Notes: generated by a model from the sequence alone, not told the origin. A DNA stretch of 64,000 bases from Rhizobium sp. FKY42 (GCF_005222835.1 NZ_STGA01000006.1:1-64000); one strand, 5' to 3'. Shown: positions 45,109 through 55,733, numbered from the stretch's first letter. Translations and numbers: made by a program.

Positions 45109-46512
45109 TCAGTTACGACCGCGCCACCATGCGATCTGCTTGCGAACTTCAGAAGGCGCCGTTCCGCCAAAGCTTGTGCGGCTGGCAACCGAGGCATCGA
45201 CCGTCAGGACATCGAAAACCTTCTCGGTGATCGCATCATGAATGGACTTCAGGTCATCCAAGCTGAGATCTGCCAGATCGCATGCCTTCTGCTCCGCCAG
45301 TGCCACGGCGCGACCGGTCACATGGTGCGCATCGCGGAAAGGCAGGCCCGCCTCGCGCACCAGCCAGTCAGCGAGATCCGTTGCCGTCGAAAAACCCGAA
45401 CCGGCAGCCGCCCGCATACGATCGACCCGCACAGTCATGTCGCGCACCATGCCTGCCATGGCAGCAATGGCCAATTCCAGGTTCTCGGCGGCGTCGAACA
45501 CCTGCTCCTTGTCTTCCTGCATATCCTTCGAATAGGCGAGCGGAAGCCCCTTCATGATGGTCAGAAGCGCCACCAGCGAACCGTTGATACGGCCCGTCTT
45601 GGCGCGCACGAGTTCGGCGGCATCCGGGTTCTTCTTCTGCGGCATGATGGAGGAACCGGTCGAAAACGCATCCGACAGGCGGATGAAGCCAAACTGCGGT
45701 GTGGACCAGATGACGATTTCCTCGGCAAAGCGAGACAGATGAACCGCGCAGATGGAGGCAACCGACAGGAACTCCAGCGCGAAATCGCGATCCGAAACAG
45801 TGTCGATGGAGTTGCGGGTCGGTGAGCGGAAGCCAAGCGCTTCCGCCGTCATGTGCCTGTCTATCCTGAAGCCGGTGCCTGCCAGAGCGGCAGCCCCGAT
45901 CGGGCATTCATCCATGTGGTCGATGGCGTGGCGTACACGCGAGCGGTCGCGACCGAACATCTCCACATAGGCCATGCAGTGATGACCGAAGGTGACCGGC
46001 TGAGCCGTCTGCAGATGGGTGAAGCCCGGCATCACCGTATCGGCATGTTCTTGCGCCTTGTCGAGCAGCGCCGCAATCAGGTCCGTTAGTGCAGCATCGG
46101 TCCTGACCAGCTCTTCTTTGACCCAGAGGCGGAAATCCAAAGCCACCTGATCGTTACGCGAGCGCGCGGTGTGCAAACGTCCGGCGGCAGGGCCAATCAA
46201 GGTCGCCAGCCTCGCCTCGATGTTCATGTGAATGTCTTCGAGCTTGCGGGAGAACTCGAAACGGCCCGCCTCGATCTCTGACAGGATCGTGTTCAGGCCC
46301 TGGACAATCTTGTCTTTATCTTCGGCGGAAATGATGCCTTGTTTCGCCAGCATGGTGGCATGTGCGATTGAGCCGCGGATATCCTGGGCGTAGAGCTTCT
46401 TGTCGAAGCCGATGGAGGCGTTTATCTCCTCCATGATGGCATCCGGACCGGAGGCAAAGCGCCCGCCCCACATCTGGTTGGAGGAACCCGCATCCTTCGT
46501 GCCGTCAGCCAT
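45109..46512 (-). CDS. argH: Argininosuccinate lyase
   Basis: Splits argininosuccinate into arginine and fumarate, the last step of arginine synthesis. 467 aa of the fumarase/aspartase superfamily: the signature [12 protein letters not shown] (about 278-289) holds the catalytic Ser, and the early conserved WGGRF and HTARSRNDQ segments are present. ATG 46512 gives the usual N-terminus ([19 protein letters not shown] region); the frame continues to 46566 but that would overlap tlpA. Only 23 bases separate it from the divergent tlpA start. Confidence 0.96.
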   Translation of the reverse strand: MADGTKDAGSSNQMWGGRFASGPDAIMEEINASIGFDKKLYAQDIRGSIAHATMLAKQGIISAEDKDKIVQGLNTILSEIEAGRFEFSRKLEDIHMNIEARLATLIGPAAGRLHTARSRNDQVALDFRLWVKEELVRTDAALTDLIAALLDKAQEHADTVMPGFTHLQTAQPVTFGHHCMAYVEMFGRDRSRVRHAIDHMDECPIGAAALAGTGFRIDRHMTAEALGFRSPTRNSIDTVSDRDFALEFLSVASICAVHLSRFAEEIVIWSTPQFGFIRLSDAFSTGSSIMPQKKNPDAAELVRAKTGRINGSLVALLTIMKGLPLAYSKDMQEDKEQVFDAAENLELAIAAMAGMVRDMTVRVDRMRAAAGSGFSTATDLADWLVREAGLPFRDAHHVTGRAVALAEQKACDLADLSLDDLKSIHDAITEKVFDVLTVDASVASRTSFGGTAPSEVRKQIAWWRGRN

Positions 46513-46535
46513 GATTATCCGTCCTGGAGTCGTAA

Positions 46536-47195
46536 ATGTCGAACAAGAGACCTTTGGGTCTGCCATCCGCCCGCTTGATTATCGTCGCAGCCATCGCCGG
46601 AATCCTGGCGGGTGCGGTTGCGGTATACGTGAAGCATGACCCTTCTGGCAATGCCACAGAAATAGCAGGTGGCCAATGCGAAGGCGCGGTGCAACAGGCA
46701 AAGCTGGTCTCTGATCTGGCGACCGGCGAAATAGCGGCCATGAAAGGTGTCGACAGTCCAAGGCCGCTGCAGTCGCTCGCATTCAAAGGGCCGACAGGGC
46801 AGGATCTGAAACTGCCGGATTTCGAGGGCAAAACGGTTCTGGTAAACCTCTGGGCAACCTGGTGCGTGCCCTGCCGGGAAGAAATGCCGGCACTCAACAA
46901 TCTTCAGAAGGCCAAGGGTAGCGATCGGTTCGAAGTCGTTGCCATCAACATCGATACCGGCAGTGATGAAAAGCCGAAGGCCTTTCTTCAGGAAACAGGC
47001 GTGCACGATCTGGCCTATTACCGGGATAGTTCCATGGGTGTTTTCAATGCGCTGAAGAAGGAAGGGCTTGCTTTCGGCCTGCCTGTCACACTCATCGTCA
47101 ACAGGAAGGGCTGCCTGATCGGCGCCATGAATGGCCCCGCCCACTGGGATAGCGAGCGGGCCAAGGACATGATCGCAAAAGTGTCGGCGCTCTGA
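46536..47195 (+). CDS. tlpA: TlpA-type thiol:disulfide interchange protein
   Basis: 219 aa, anchored by one N-terminal helix (about 12-32) with a periplasmic thioredoxin-like domain. The redox pair is Cys110-Cys113 in WATWCVPC and the cis-Pro is in FGLPVTL. TlpA of Bradyrhizobium reduces cytochrome oxidase copper chaperones (ScoI, CoxB), so a role in oxidase assembly is likely. Another Cys at 48 and one at about 194 are extra. A terminator overlaps its last codons. Confidence 0.9.
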   Translation: MSNKRPLGLPSARLIIVAAIAGILAGAVAVYVKHDPSGNATEIAGGQCEGAVQQAKLVSDLATGEIAAMKGVDSPRPLQSLAFKGPTGQDLKLPDFEGKTVLVNLWATWCVPCREEMPALNNLQKAKGSDRFEVVAINIDTGSDEKPKAFLQETGVHDLAYYRDSSMGVFNALKKEGLAFGLPVTLIVNRKGCLIGAMNGPAHWDSERAKDMIAKVSAL

Positions 47196-47211
47196 AGCGC
47201 CGACACTTTTT
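47177..47211. terminator. Bidirectional terminator overlapping the end of tlpA
   Basis: Perfect 10-bp stem (47181-47190 with 47197-47206, loop TCTGAA containing the tlpA stop) with AAAA to the left and five Ts to the right. It can stop both tlpA and the convergent hbd gene. Confidence 0.92.
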
Positions 47212-47220
47212 GCTCAGAAA

Positions 47221-48093
47221 TCAGCGCGTTGGAACCGGCACTTCGCCACGGTAATCGTAGAAGCCGCGACCAGACTTGCGACCGAGCCAGCCAGCCTCGA
47301 CATATTTGACCAGAAGCGGACACGGACGGTACTTGCTATCGGCAAGGCCGTCGTAGAGAACCTGCATGATGGAGAGACAGGTATCGAGACCGATGAAGTC
47401 TGCCAGTTGCAGCGGCCCCATGGGATGGTTCGCGCCCAGCTTCATGGCGGTATCGATCGCTTCGACCGAACCGACACCTTCATAAAGCGTATAAATAGCC
47501 TCGTTGATCATCGGCAAAAGTATACGGTTGACGATGAAGGCCGGGAAATCTTCCGCGACGGTGACTGTCTTGTCGAGAGAGGCTACGAATTCCTTGGCCT
47601 TGGTGAAGGTCGCCTCTTCGGTCGCGATACCGCGCACCAGTTCGACCAGCTTCATCACCGGCACCGGATTCATGAAATGAATCCCCATGAAGCGCTCGGG
47701 ACGATCGGTTGCCGAGGCAAGCCGCGTGATGGACAGCGACGATGTATTGGTTGCCAGCAGGGCCTCGGGCTTTAGAACCGGGCAGACTTGCGCAAAGATC
47801 TTGCGCTTTACACTCTCGTTTTCTGTTGCCGCCTCGATGACCAGATCGGCAGAGGCGAAGTCGTGCACATCGCCAGTCCCGCGAATCCGGGAAAGGGTAG
47901 CACGGCGATCCTCGTCGGAAAGCTTTCCATTGCTGACCTGCCGCGCCAGGTTCCCGTTGATGGTGGCAAGACCTGCCTCGATCCGCTCGGCGGAAAGGTC
48001 ATAAAGCGTGACTTTGTAGCCTGCCAGAGCGCAGACATGCGCAATGCCACACCCCATCTGTCCCGCGCCGACGATTCCTACATTCGTGATCAT
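47221..48093 (-). CDS. hbd: 3-hydroxybutyryl-CoA dehydrogenase
   Basis: Oxidises (S)-3-hydroxybutyryl-CoA to acetoacetyl-CoA with NAD(P), or runs in reverse. 290 aa: Rossmann loop GIVGAGQMGCGIA (about 6-18), catalytic His in GIHFMNPVP (about 138) with Glu in VELVRG, and the C-terminal helical dimer domain with GPLQLADFIGLD. In rhizobia this gene usually goes with etfBA, which here lie 12 kb away. Confidence 0.94.
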   Translation of the reverse strand: MITNVGIVGAGQMGCGIAHVCALAGYKVTLYDLSAERIEAGLATINGNLARQVSNGKLSDEDRRATLSRIRGTGDVHDFASADLVIEAATENESVKRKIFAQVCPVLKPEALLATNTSSLSITRLASATDRPERFMGIHFMNPVPVMKLVELVRGIATEEATFTKAKEFVASLDKTVTVAEDFPAFIVNRILLPMINEAIYTLYEGVGSVEAIDTAMKLGANHPMGPLQLADFIGLDTCLSIMQVLYDGLADSKYRPCPLLVKYVEAGWLGRKSGRGFYDYRGEVPVPTR

Positions 48094-48269
48094 GATGCCC
48101 CATTCTCATTGAAAGCGGTTTTGAAGAGACCGGCATTGATGCGCAGCCGTACAACTTGCATGCACAGATAAGCTCTTGGCCCCTGTACAAGTGATAATGC
48201 CCGAACCAGCAATTTACCAGCCCTGTTGCAACGCCGCATGAACAACAAGTCGTATTGTTGGCGCCATGA

Positions 48270-48815
48270 TTAAGATGACAAAAAGTCACCTTCAATGTTC
48301 CGGGCCACACACTGCGCGACGCCTTCCAGCCAGGCATCGCGAATCCCCATGTCACGCATGTGCTCAACAGTATTCGTAACATAGGCGTGGTTCGGGCCGG
48401 ATTTGCCTGTCGCCCCTGCGATAATGCGGGCAGCCTCTTCGATTTCGAGCGAACCGGCATATTGGGGATGAGTTCTGTCAATCACATAACCCGTGGCGCG
48501 AACCTTTCGTCCATCGAGTAATACGAGCGGCAGTGACTTTTCGAGATAGACGTTGGTCACCAGCTCCCGCTCGCGCAGATAGGCCAGCACCTCTGGCCAA
48601 TCGCCCTCCGTCACCCGGAAGGCCACTCCCTTGCAGGAACCACCCCGATCAAGACCAAGCACCAGCCCCGGCTGCTCGGGCGTTCCCCGGTGAACATAGG
48701 AGCGAACGCAGAGCGAGCGGCGATAGCCGAAGGTCAATGCATTGATCCGCTCTTGAAAGGCAAAGCCGGGGTTCCACATGAGGGAGCCGTAGCCAAAGAC
48801 CCAAAATTCGTCCAT
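48270..48815 (-). CDS. Glutathione-specific gamma-glutamylcyclotransferase, ChaC type
   Basis: Cleaves glutathione to 5-oxoproline and Cys-Gly. 181 aa, with the substrate loop FGYGSLMWNPGF (7-18), the RRSLCVRSYVHRGTPE segment and the TLEKSL-like region YLEKSLPL that usually supplies the catalytic Glu. ATG 48815 was chosen to start the family N-terminus MDEFWVFGYGSL; ATGs at 48833 and 48854 are possible. It diverges from the DUF2125 gene by 50 bases. The 176-base gap to hbd shows no gene. Confidence 0.9.
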   Translation of the reverse strand: MDEFWVFGYGSLMWNPGFAFQERINALTFGYRRSLCVRSYVHRGTPEQPGLVLGLDRGGSCKGVAFRVTEGDWPEVLAYLRERELVTNVYLEKSLPLVLLDGRKVRATGYVIDRTHPQYAGSLEIEEAARIIAGATGKSGPNHAYVTNTVEHMRDMGIRDAWLEGVAQCVARNIEGDFLSS

Positions 48816-48865
48816 ATCGCACGCCACACGCATAATTATTTTGCAAAGCACCATTGGAGATCATC

Positions 48866-49870
48866 ATGGCAGCGTCAAGCCGAAGCAACGTGAGTGCAAA
48901 GATTTGGGCACTCACAGCCGGCATTCTCCTGGTGATCGGGCTCTACACGGCCGGATGGTTCTATGCGGCCTCGATGCTGAAGGAGAAGACGCTTGCACTG
49001 CTTGGCGATCAGCAGCGCCATGGCGTCACCGCTGTCTGCCAGGATGCAGAATATCGCGGCTATCCATTCCGCATAGGTCTGTTCTGCTCCAAAATGTCCA
49101 TAGATGACAAGACCAATGGTGTTGCTGCCACTTTTGGTGCATTGCGCTCCGCAGCGCAGATCTATCAGCCAAGCCACATCGTCTGGGAACTGGATGGTCC
49201 GGCGGAAACACGCACCGGCACCGGCATTGCGGCTTCTTCGCAATGGGAAAGCCTGCAGTCCAGCCTCAATACCTCTCTGGGCGGCGTCGACCGCAGTTCC
49301 ACCGTCATCAAAGGTCTGATGACCAGCATCATTTCAACCCAGACCAGTCAGGCATTCGACGTCAAGATCGGACACACCGAAGCCCATCTGCGTCAGAACG
49401 GAAACGACCTTGATGCAGCGATCACACTGCAGGATACGGATGTGACCGCGAAGGGTGCACCGCAGATCGTACCCCGCTTCACGGCAGTGGGTGATGTGAC
49501 GCTTGCCGGAAAAGCCGCCTTGCTCGCCGGTCAGGATCCGGGTCGGGGTATCTATGGCACAAAGGGCGAAATGCGCCGCCTGGCTATCGACCTCGGCAAT
49601 GGTCAGGCGCTGTCGATCAGCGGGCCGTTCTCGGTTGGAGACGATGGCCGCATTTCCGGAAAACTGCGGGTGGAAGTCGACAGACTGAGTGCCTGGCGCG
49701 ATCAGATCAAGGCAAGCGCCCCGCAACTTGCCAAGACCGTCGATACGGCCACCAAGATGCTGTCCGCCATGACGGGCGGCGGTGACAGGGCTGCCATTGA
49801 TCTAACGCTCAACAATGGCAAGGTCATCCTTGGCGGGTTCATCGCGATTGGCGAGATCCCGCCGCTGTAA
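48866..49870 (+). CDS. DUF2125 domain protein, membrane-anchored
   Basis: 334 aa. An N-terminal membrane anchor (about 12-36, KIWALTAGILLVIGLYTAGWFYAA) precedes a beta-rich periplasmic domain typical of DUF2125, with a cysteine pair (CQDAEYRGYPFRIGLFC, about 58 and 74) that could be disulfide-bonded. The family is conserved in alphaproteobacteria and has no known function; its long beta-repeat pattern resembles AsmA-like lipid-transfer bridges, which is speculation. ATG 48866 has GGAG six bases upstream. Confidence 0.85.
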   Translation: MAASSRSNVSAKIWALTAGILLVIGLYTAGWFYAASMLKEKTLALLGDQQRHGVTAVCQDAEYRGYPFRIGLFCSKMSIDDKTNGVAATFGALRSAAQIYQPSHIVWELDGPAETRTGTGIAASSQWESLQSSLNTSLGGVDRSSTVIKGLMTSIISTQTSQAFDVKIGHTEAHLRQNGNDLDAAITLQDTDVTAKGAPQIVPRFTAVGDVTLAGKAALLAGQDPGRGIYGTKGEMRRLAIDLGNGQALSISGPFSVGDDGRISGKLRVEVDRLSAWRDQIKASAPQLAKTVDTATKMLSAMTGGGDRAAIDLTLNNGKVILGGFIAIGEIPPL

Positions 49871-49885
49871 CGGCGCAGTGTCTTG

Positions 49886-50815
49886 TCAGGCCTTCGGATC
49901 CAGCGCGTGGCGGCCAAAGTCCGGGGCATCCACGTCCTGTCCCGCCTGAACGATGGAGCGGCGAATGGTGCGGGTGCGCGAGAAGAGTTCGAATAGCTTG
50001 TCGCCCTCGCCCCAGCGGATCGCCCGCTGCAGATAGGCGAGATCCTCCGAGAACCGCGCCAGCATTTCAAGGATGGCATCCTTGTTGTGCAGGCACACAT
50101 CCCGCCACATGGTGGGGTCCGAAGCCGCCAGACGGGTGAAGTCGCGGAAACCGGACGCAGAATATTTGATGACTTCCGATTCCGTTACGGTCTCCAGATC
50201 ATCCGCCGTACCGACAATATTGTAGGCGATGATGTGCGGCAGGTGAGAGACGATCGCCAGCACCTTGTCGTGATGCTGCGGGTCCATCTCGTCGATCTTG
50301 GAGCCCAGCGCGATCCAGAATTCACGCAGACGTCCCAGCGCCGCCTCATCCGTATTGGGCAGCGGCGTGAAAATGCACCAGCGCCCGCGAAACAGCCCTT
50401 CGAAACCGGCATCAGGGCCGGATTTCTCTGTGCCCGCCAGCGGGTGACCCGGAATGAAATGAACGCCTTGCGGCACATGCGGTGCCATCTGCGCAATGAC
50501 GGAGGCCTTTGTCGAGCCAACATCGGTGAGGATCGCACCGGGCTTCAGGTTCGGCGCGATCTGCTCCGCCACAAGGCCGGATGAACCGACCGGAACCGAT
50601 ACAATAATCAAATCCGCGTCGCAAACCGCCTCCGCCGCTGAGGTCGTGTAGCGATCGCCGAGTACAAGCTCTTCAGCACGCTTCAGCGTTTCGGGGCTAC
50701 GGGTGGAGATCACCACTTCGCCTGCCAGACCGAGCGCCTTGATGTCGCGTGCAATGGATGAGCCGATCAGACCGATGCCGATCAGCGCGATCCGGTCAAA
50801 CAGAATGCCGCTCAT
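49886..50815 (-). CDS. tyrA: Prephenate/arogenate dehydrogenase family protein
   Basis: Makes the tyrosine precursor (4-hydroxyphenylpyruvate, or tyrosine via arogenate). 309 aa: NAD(P) loop GIGLIGSS (13-20), catalytic His region [14 protein letters not shown] (about 120-133, His at 124) and a helical C-terminal dimer domain. No ACT or chorismate mutase domain. Its ATG overlaps the hisC stop in an ATGA arrangement, which ties it to the aminotransferase that can act on the same pathway. Confidence 0.93.
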   Translation of the reverse strand: MSGILFDRIALIGIGLIGSSIARDIKALGLAGEVVISTRSPETLKRAEELVLGDRYTTSAAEAVCDADLIIVSVPVGSSGLVAEQIAPNLKPGAILTDVGSTKASVIAQMAPHVPQGVHFIPGHPLAGTEKSGPDAGFEGLFRGRWCIFTPLPNTDEAALGRLREFWIALGSKIDEMDPQHHDKVLAIVSHLPHIIAYNIVGTADDLETVTESEVIKYSASGFRDFTRLAASDPTMWRDVCLHNKDAILEMLARFSEDLAYLQRAIRWGEGDKLFELFSRTRTIRRSIVQAGQDVDAPDFGRHALDPKA

Positions 50816-51936
50816 GCCTTGCCCAGAAATTCGCGCATTGCGGCAATCACGCCGAGATTGGCTTCTTCCGAACCTACCGTCATGCGCAGCGCATTGGGGA
50901 AACCATAGCCCTTTACGGCGCGCAGGATGTAGCCGCGGCTGGTGAGGAACTCATCGGCATCCGGTGCACGCTTGCCGTCGACATCCGGGAAATGGATGAG
51001 AACGAAATTGGTGACCGACGGCGTAACCGTCAGCCCCATTTCCTCAAAGGCCTTGGTGAGCTTGGCCAACCATTCATCGTTGTGAGCCACGGCCTTGGCG
51101 ATGAAAGCCTGATCGCGCATGGCAGCGGACCCTGCGGCAATGGCAGGCGCATTCATGTTGAACGGCCCGCGAATACGGTTCAGTGCATCGAGGATATCGG
51201 CAGGGCCATACATCCAGCCCACGCGCAGTGCGGCCAGACCGTAAGCCTTGGAGAAGGTGCGGGTCATCACAACATTCTGGCTGGACGAAACGAGCTCGAT
51301 ACCCGCTTCGTAGTCATGCTCGTGCACATATTCAGCATAGGCGGCATCAAGAACCAGGATCACATTCTTCGGAAGGCCCGCATGCAGACGGCGCACTTCC
51401 GCAGCAGGAACATAGGTACCGGTCGGGTTGCCAGGATTAGCAATGAAGACCATTTTCGTCTTCGGCGTGACGGCTGCGAGGATGGCGTCCACGTCAACGC
51501 GGGCCTCTTTCTCCTTCACCGTGATCGGCGTGGCACCGGCACCCATGATCTGGATCTTGTAGACGAGGAAGCCGTGCTCGGTGATGATGGCCTCATCGCC
51601 CTGGCCGAGATAGACATGGCACAGCAGACCCAAAAGCTCGTCCGAGCCGTTGCCGCACATCAGGTTTGCCGGGTTCAATCCGTGCGTCTCGGCAATCGCT
51701 GCACGAAGCTGGTTCGCCTGACCGTCCGGATAGATTTCCAGATGTCCGGCGGACTGACGGAAGGCATCGATCGCGCTTGGGCTTGCACCCAACGGCGTCT
51801 CGTTGGAGGAAAGCTTGAAGACGCGGGCAACACCCGGCGCATGTTCCTTACCCGGCACATAAGCGGCGATATCCATGATTCCGGGACGGGGAACGGGCTT
51901 CAGCACGGCTGTATCCATGGGACAGGAACCTTCCAT
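50812..51936 (-). CDS. hisC: Histidinol-phosphate aminotransferase
   Basis: Class I/II PLP aminotransferase, 374 aa, with Lys230 in [15 protein letters not shown], the NPGNPTG loop (168-174) and an Arg in the C-terminal RMTVG. It transaminates imidazole-acetol phosphate in histidine synthesis and often also aromatic keto acids; pairing with tyrA favours the aromatic role. ATG 51936 has AAGGG eight bases upstream; ATG 51918 is an alternative. A separate his gene cluster is not in view. Confidence 0.93.
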   Translation of the reverse strand: MEGSCPMDTAVLKPVPRPGIMDIAAYVPGKEHAPGVARVFKLSSNETPLGASPSAIDAFRQSAGHLEIYPDGQANQLRAAIAETHGLNPANLMCGNGSDELLGLLCHVYLGQGDEAIITEHGFLVYKIQIMGAGATPITVKEKEARVDVDAILAAVTPKTKMVFIANPGNPTGTYVPAAEVRRLHAGLPKNVILVLDAAYAEYVHEHDYEAGIELVSSSQNVVMTRTFSKAYGLAALRVGWMYGPADILDALNRIRGPFNMNAPAIAAGSAAMRDQAFIAKAVAHNDEWLAKLTKAFEEMGLTVTPSVTNFVLIHFPDVDGKRAPDADEFLTSRGYILRAVKGYGFPNALRMTVGSEEANLGVIAAMREFLGKA

Positions 51937-52004
51937 AAATTCGACCCTTCGCCCTTAATCCCGTCAGCCGCTTTTGTCGAGGCCAGACGAGGCCCGGCCC
52001 GACC

Positions 52005-52748
52005 TCAACTGCGGCTTCTGGTCGTGGGAACCCCTTGCGCACCCAGCACCGGCACGAAGACGCGGCGTGAGGCGCGTGCCGCGACGGGTAGCCCCTGATA
52101 GAGCCGCTTTTGCGCTTCCAGAATAAGAACGCCGGAGAAGGCAGGCCACAATCGGCGTCCAATCCGCTCCAGCCCGTGACGCAGCTTGAGAACGGCGCGC
52201 ACTTTCGAAGGTGGAAAGAACAGCGCTTCCGCACTGGCGGCGGGGGTGAAGTTCGTTTCTCTCAGCAAGTTCGTCAGCTGTCGGCGTGAATAGGGCCGAC
52301 CCGAACCGAAGGGTGTATGCTCCATACGCGCCCAGACGCCGCGACGGTTCGGCACGACGATGACCAGCCGACCGCCGGGCGCCAGAACCCGCCACATCTC
52401 CTTCAGGGTCTCGCGCGGATTTTCGGCAAATTCCAGCGAATGCACCATCAGGATGCGATCGATAGAGGAATCCGGCAGCGGCAGCTCTTCCTCGAACACC
52501 AGCGCCGTTGAAGAGAGATCGCCCACCGGCCAGTTCACCGCCCCCTGCCCTGCCGGCATGAAGGCGAATGTGCGCTCTGTGTCGGCCTTGAAGCGCTCGA
52601 TGTAAGGCACCGCATAGCCCAACCCCACCAGCCGCTCTTCCGGCAGGCGCGCCCACAGCGAACTCAGCGCCATGCCGATGGAATGCTCGGCAAAGGCACC
52701 CAGCGGCGAATGATAGAATTCTCTGAGATCGACAATATCGGCGTGCAT
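52005..52748 (-). CDS. SAM-dependent methyltransferase, unknown substrate
   Basis: 247 aa. Class I fold with a late D-rich motif (LPLPDSSIDRILMVHSLEFAENPRETL, about 86-112) and WRVLAPGGRLVIVVPNRRG; the usual N-terminal glycine-rich SAM loop is missing or replaced (about 30-60), as in the alphaproteobacterial UbiE-like branch sometimes annotated next to gloB. Substrate unknown. It diverges from gloB by 88 bases and is followed by hisC on the same strand after about 70 bases. Confidence 0.8.
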   Translation of the reverse strand: MHADIVDLREFYHSPLGAFAEHSIGMALSSLWARLPEERLVGLGYAVPYIERFKADTERTFAFMPAGQGAVNWPVGDLSSTALVFEEELPLPDSSIDRILMVHSLEFAENPRETLKEMWRVLAPGGRLVIVVPNRRGVWARMEHTPFGSGRPYSRRQLTNLLRETNFTPAASAEALFFPPSKVRAVLKLRHGLERIGRRLWPAFSGVLILEAQKRLYQGLPVAARASRRVFVPVLGAQGVPTTRSRS

Positions 52749-52836
52749 TTGCGAAACCTGACCGATGGGAGGTTGGACTTCAAGTCGTCTCTCTCTACAT
52801 TGTGTCGCAAACAGTGCAGCGCAACGGGTCTGGCGA

Positions 52837-53610
52837 ATGAAACCTCTGGAAATCGAAGTCTTTACATGCCGAAGCGATAATTATGGTGTTCTGGTCCACG
52901 ATCCCGAAAGCGGATTGACGGCCTGCATTGATGCTCCCGAGGAAGGACCAATCGTCAGCGCGGCGGAAAAACGCGGCTGGAAGATCACCCATATTTTCAC
53001 CACCCATCACCATACCGATCACGTCGAGGCCAATCTGGCGCTGAAAGGACGCTATGGCTGCGAAATCATTGGCCCGATCAACGAAGCAGTTGCCATTCCG
53101 GGCCTCGATCGCACCGTGGGGGATGGCGATGAGTTCCAGTTTGGAGAACACCCGGTGCGAGTGTTCGAAACGCCGGGGCACACAGCCGGCCACATCTGCT
53201 TCCATTTCCCTGAAGACAAGATCCTGTTCGCCGCCGATACGCTCTTTGCGCTGGGTTGCGGACGCCTGTTCGAACGTACGGCCGCCGATATGTGGCACTC
53301 CTTCCAGAAGCTGGCGGTCCTGCCGGATGAAACGGCCATCTACTTCGGCCACGAATACACCCAGTCCAATGCCCGCTTTGCGCTGAGCGTGGACGCTGGC
53401 AACAAGAATTTGCAGCGCCGCGCCCGCCAGATTGATGAATTGCGCGCCGAGGGCAAGTTCACGATCCCAACCATGATGGGGCTGGAGAAGGAAACCAACC
53501 CCTTCCTGCGCGTAGCAGATCCCGATATCCGTCGCCATCTGGTGATGGAAGGCGCCACCAATGAGGATGTTTTCGCCGAACTGCGCAAGCGCAAGGACAA
53601 TTTCAAATGA
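52837..53610 (+). CDS. gloB: Hydroxyacylglutathione hydrolase (glyoxalase II)
   Basis: Hydrolyses S-lactoylglutathione to lactate and glutathione, ending methylglyoxal detoxification. 257 aa metallo-beta-lactamase fold with THHHTDH (56-62), further metal ligands in [11 protein letters not shown] and [12 protein letters not shown], and FGHEYTQSN; the C-terminal glutathione-binding domain is intact. ATG 52837 gives the conserved N-terminus MKPLEIEVF. Its stop overlaps the cupin start by four bases. Confidence 0.96.
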   Translation: MKPLEIEVFTCRSDNYGVLVHDPESGLTACIDAPEEGPIVSAAEKRGWKITHIFTTHHHTDHVEANLALKGRYGCEIIGPINEAVAIPGLDRTVGDGDEFQFGEHPVRVFETPGHTAGHICFHFPEDKILFAADTLFALGCGRLFERTAADMWHSFQKLAVLPDETAIYFGHEYTQSNARFALSVDAGNKNLQRRARQIDELRAEGKFTIPTMMGLEKETNPFLRVADPDIRRHLVMEGATNEDVFAELRKRKDNFK

Positions 53611-54029
53611 CGGCTACCGAGATCATCCAGACGCTTGGCATGCAGCGTCACCCGGAAGGTGGCTGGTATGTCGAAACCTTCCGCGATGAAAACGGCGGTG
53701 AGCGCGGTCACTCCACGGCAATCTACTACCTGCTGGAACAGGGCGAGCGCTCCCATTGGCACCGGGTGAAGGATGCTGCCGAGGTCTGGCACTTCTATGC
53801 CGGAAGCCCGCTGAAGCTTCGGCTGGCGAAGGATGGCGAAAGCCCGCGAGAAGCCATTCTCGGTCCTGATCTGCAACAGGGCCAAAGACCGCAAGTCATC
53901 GTCAAGGCCGATGAGTGGCAATCGGCAGAACCGCTCGGTGCCTTCACCCTCGTCGGCTGCACGGTCGCTCCCGGCTTCGAATTCTCGAAATTCGAGATGG
54001 CCGCACCCGGCTGGGAACCGGGCAGATAA
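53607..54029 (+). CDS. DUF985 cupin protein
   Basis: 140 aa single-domain cupin of the DUF985 family (ChrR-like/YML079 type) with [45 protein letters not shown] (metal-type His pair, given by its ends at about 36 and 66) and a closing [12 protein letters not shown]. The family binds small molecules but no reaction is known. Its ATG overlaps the gloB stop (ATGA), so it is co-translated with gloB and perhaps acts on a related metabolite. Only three bases separate it from the convergent exporter gene. Confidence 0.88.
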   Translation: MTATEIIQTLGMQRHPEGGWYVETFRDENGGERGHSTAIYYLLEQGERSHWHRVKDAAEVWHFYAGSPLKLRLAKDGESPREAILGPDLQQGQRPQVIVKADEWQSAEPLGAFTLVGCTVAPGFEFSKFEMAAPGWEPGR

Positions 54030-54032
54030 GTT

Positions 54033-54917
54033 TTATTCGGCGGGGGCGGGATTCGGCTTCCGCCGGATCATCTCCTTTGCCGCCAGCATGGCGCCACCGG
54101 TAATCAGCAGGCAGGCGAGACCGATCCTGAGACTTGGCTCCGCAAAGCCGAACAGCGTGAGGATGAGGGTCGAGAGCAGTGGTGCGGCATAGCTGGCGGC
54201 ACCCAGAATCTGGATATCGCCGTTTTTCACGCCGTAATCCCACGCGTAAAACGCAGCCCCGACCGGCAAGAGACCAAGGCCGATGACGGCGGCCCATTCG
54301 CTGCCATTGGCGGGCCAGACGGTCGTTTCCAGGGCCAGATGGCAGAGGAAGGAAAGCGCCGAGGTGGCGAGGCAGAAGCCGGTCACCACATCCGTCGATA
54401 CCGCCTCGAAACGCCGGGTCAGAAGTGAATAACCGGACCAGGTGAAGGCGCAAAGGAAAGCGGCACCATAGCCGACCAGATAGGCCGGATCGAAATTCAA
54501 CCCTGAGCGCGAAATGATGGCGAAGGTTCCGGCAAGACCTGCAACGGCACCTGCGACATGAAACCATCGTAACCGTTCACCCGGCAAAAGGGCGGAACCG
54601 ACGACAATCAAAAGCGGCCAGAGATAGGCGATCAATCCCGCCTCGACAGCCGGTGCGTTTCTCAGCGCCGTGAAATACAGTGCGTGATAGCCGAAAAGAC
54701 CGCCAATGCCGATGAGCCAGACCTTTGGCGGCTGCCTGAGAAGCTTGATTCGCTCCGGCTTCACCGCCAGCAGCAGGACGCCCGGCAGACTGCCGATGGC
54801 AAAGGTGATGGCCGCCAGCTGGAACGGAGGCATGGTGCCAGAGGCGGCAGTCATCAACGCCAGCAGCGACCACATGAGGATGGCTGTGAAGCCGATCAGC
54901 GTCCCGCGAAGCTTCAA
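54033..54917 (-). CDS. EamA family exporter, YddG-like
   Basis: 294 aa with ten membrane helices in two EamA (DMT) repeats (about 5-140 and 155-285). The sequence MWSLLALMTAASGTMPPFQL near the start resembles YddG, an aromatic amino-acid exporter. TTG 54917 has GGGGGG six to seven bases upstream. It is followed on this strand by no close gene; DUF3108 lies upstream by 39 bases and may be co-transcribed. Confidence 0.87.
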   Translation of the reverse strand: MKLRGTLIGFTAILMWSLLALMTAASGTMPPFQLAAITFAIGSLPGVLLLAVKPERIKLLRQPPKVWLIGIGGLFGYHALYFTALRNAPAVEAGLIAYLWPLLIVVGSALLPGERLRWFHVAGAVAGLAGTFAIISRSGLNFDPAYLVGYGAAFLCAFTWSGYSLLTRRFEAVSTDVVTGFCLATSALSFLCHLALETTVWPANGSEWAAVIGLGLLPVGAAFYAWDYGVKNGDIQILGAASYAAPLLSTLILTLFGFAEPSLRIGLACLLITGGAMLAAKEMIRRKPNPAPAE

Positions 54918-54956
54918 GATCCACCCCCCTTGAGACGGAAGGCGTGAACACTTGCC

Positions 54957-55733
54957 TCAACCGCCGTATTTCGTTGCCGTCACATAGACATCACCGACCT
55001 TGGTCGGAATGCGTGCATAGACGGGAGCATATACATTAGCGCCCTCAGCCTTGGCAAACCACACTTCCATGCGCTGCTTCTTGAGGAACTCGATATCGCT
55101 GCGCCCCTTGCGATAGCCCGACTTCGGCTCATAGCGCACTTCGCAGACCAGCGCCTCTCCTTTGAAGCCATTGGTCGAAAATGGCTTCGAACCCTTGGGC
55201 GAAAGCACGAGATCCATGCGCGACTCACCGTCGTAAACCGGCATGCGACTGGAGCAGACAGAGGCACCATCGGGGAAAATCAGCCCGGAAATCGGGTCCA
55301 TCACAGAGCGAAGATCCTCCTGCGTAACCGGCACCCAGCTTGCCGGTCGCGCCCCCGGTTCAGGTGAAATGGAGGTGGAGACCACGTCTCCGTTCCGGTA
55401 GCCCACATTGTAAATGCGGGTTTTCTTGCCGCGCGTATAGGTCAGCTTATAGCTGCCGGTCTGCAGCCTCTTGCCCTGCACGACCCCGGTTACATCCGTC
55501 TCGGCAGAAATGCGAGTAAACAGGGTGACCAATCCCGCAGACTTGAAAGACCCGGCGATCTTGTAGTCTTTCGCGTTGAATTCACTGGCAAAAGATGCAG
55601 TCGCAATCGGCAGCAGGCCAAGCGAGATGTCGTATTCGCTGACATGGCGGATGGAGGCGGGCACCGCCGGTTGCGCGGCCAGAGCCAAGGCAGCGACAGT
55701 CAGGATGAGAATGCTTCGGCCTTGCTTGAGCAT
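54957..55733 (-). CDS. DUF3108 exported protein
   Basis: 258 aa. A signal peptide (about 1-26, cut after PASVPA-like Ala-Ser) is followed by a beta-rich DUF3108 domain: [19 protein letters not shown] near its start is the family hallmark. Function unknown; the domain is thought to be periplasmic, perhaps linked to outer-membrane lipids. Two cysteines (about 155 and 190) may pair. It diverges from rpmB across a 250-base gap. Confidence 0.87.
   Translation of the reverse strand: MLKQGRSILILTVAALALAAQPAVPASIRHVSEYDISLGLLPIATASFASEFNAKDYKIAGSFKSAGLVTLFTRISAETDVTGVVQGKRLQTGSYKLTYTRGKKTRIYNVGYRNGDVVSTSISPEPGARPASWVPVTQEDLRSVMDPISGLIFPDGASVCSSRMPVYDGESRMDLVLSPKGSKPFSTNGFKGEALVCEVRYEPKSGYRKGRSDIEFLKKQRMEVWFAKAEGANVYAPVYARIPTKVGDVYVTATKYGG

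Noticed and set aside
50749..52098. Plus-strand open frame of 449 codons over tyrA-hisC
   Set aside because: Antisense of two overlapping real genes.
51964..52656. Second minus-strand frame of 230 codons overlapping the methyltransferase gene
   Set aside because: Frame-shifted shadow; the frame at 52005-52748 holds the recognisable methyltransferase motifs.
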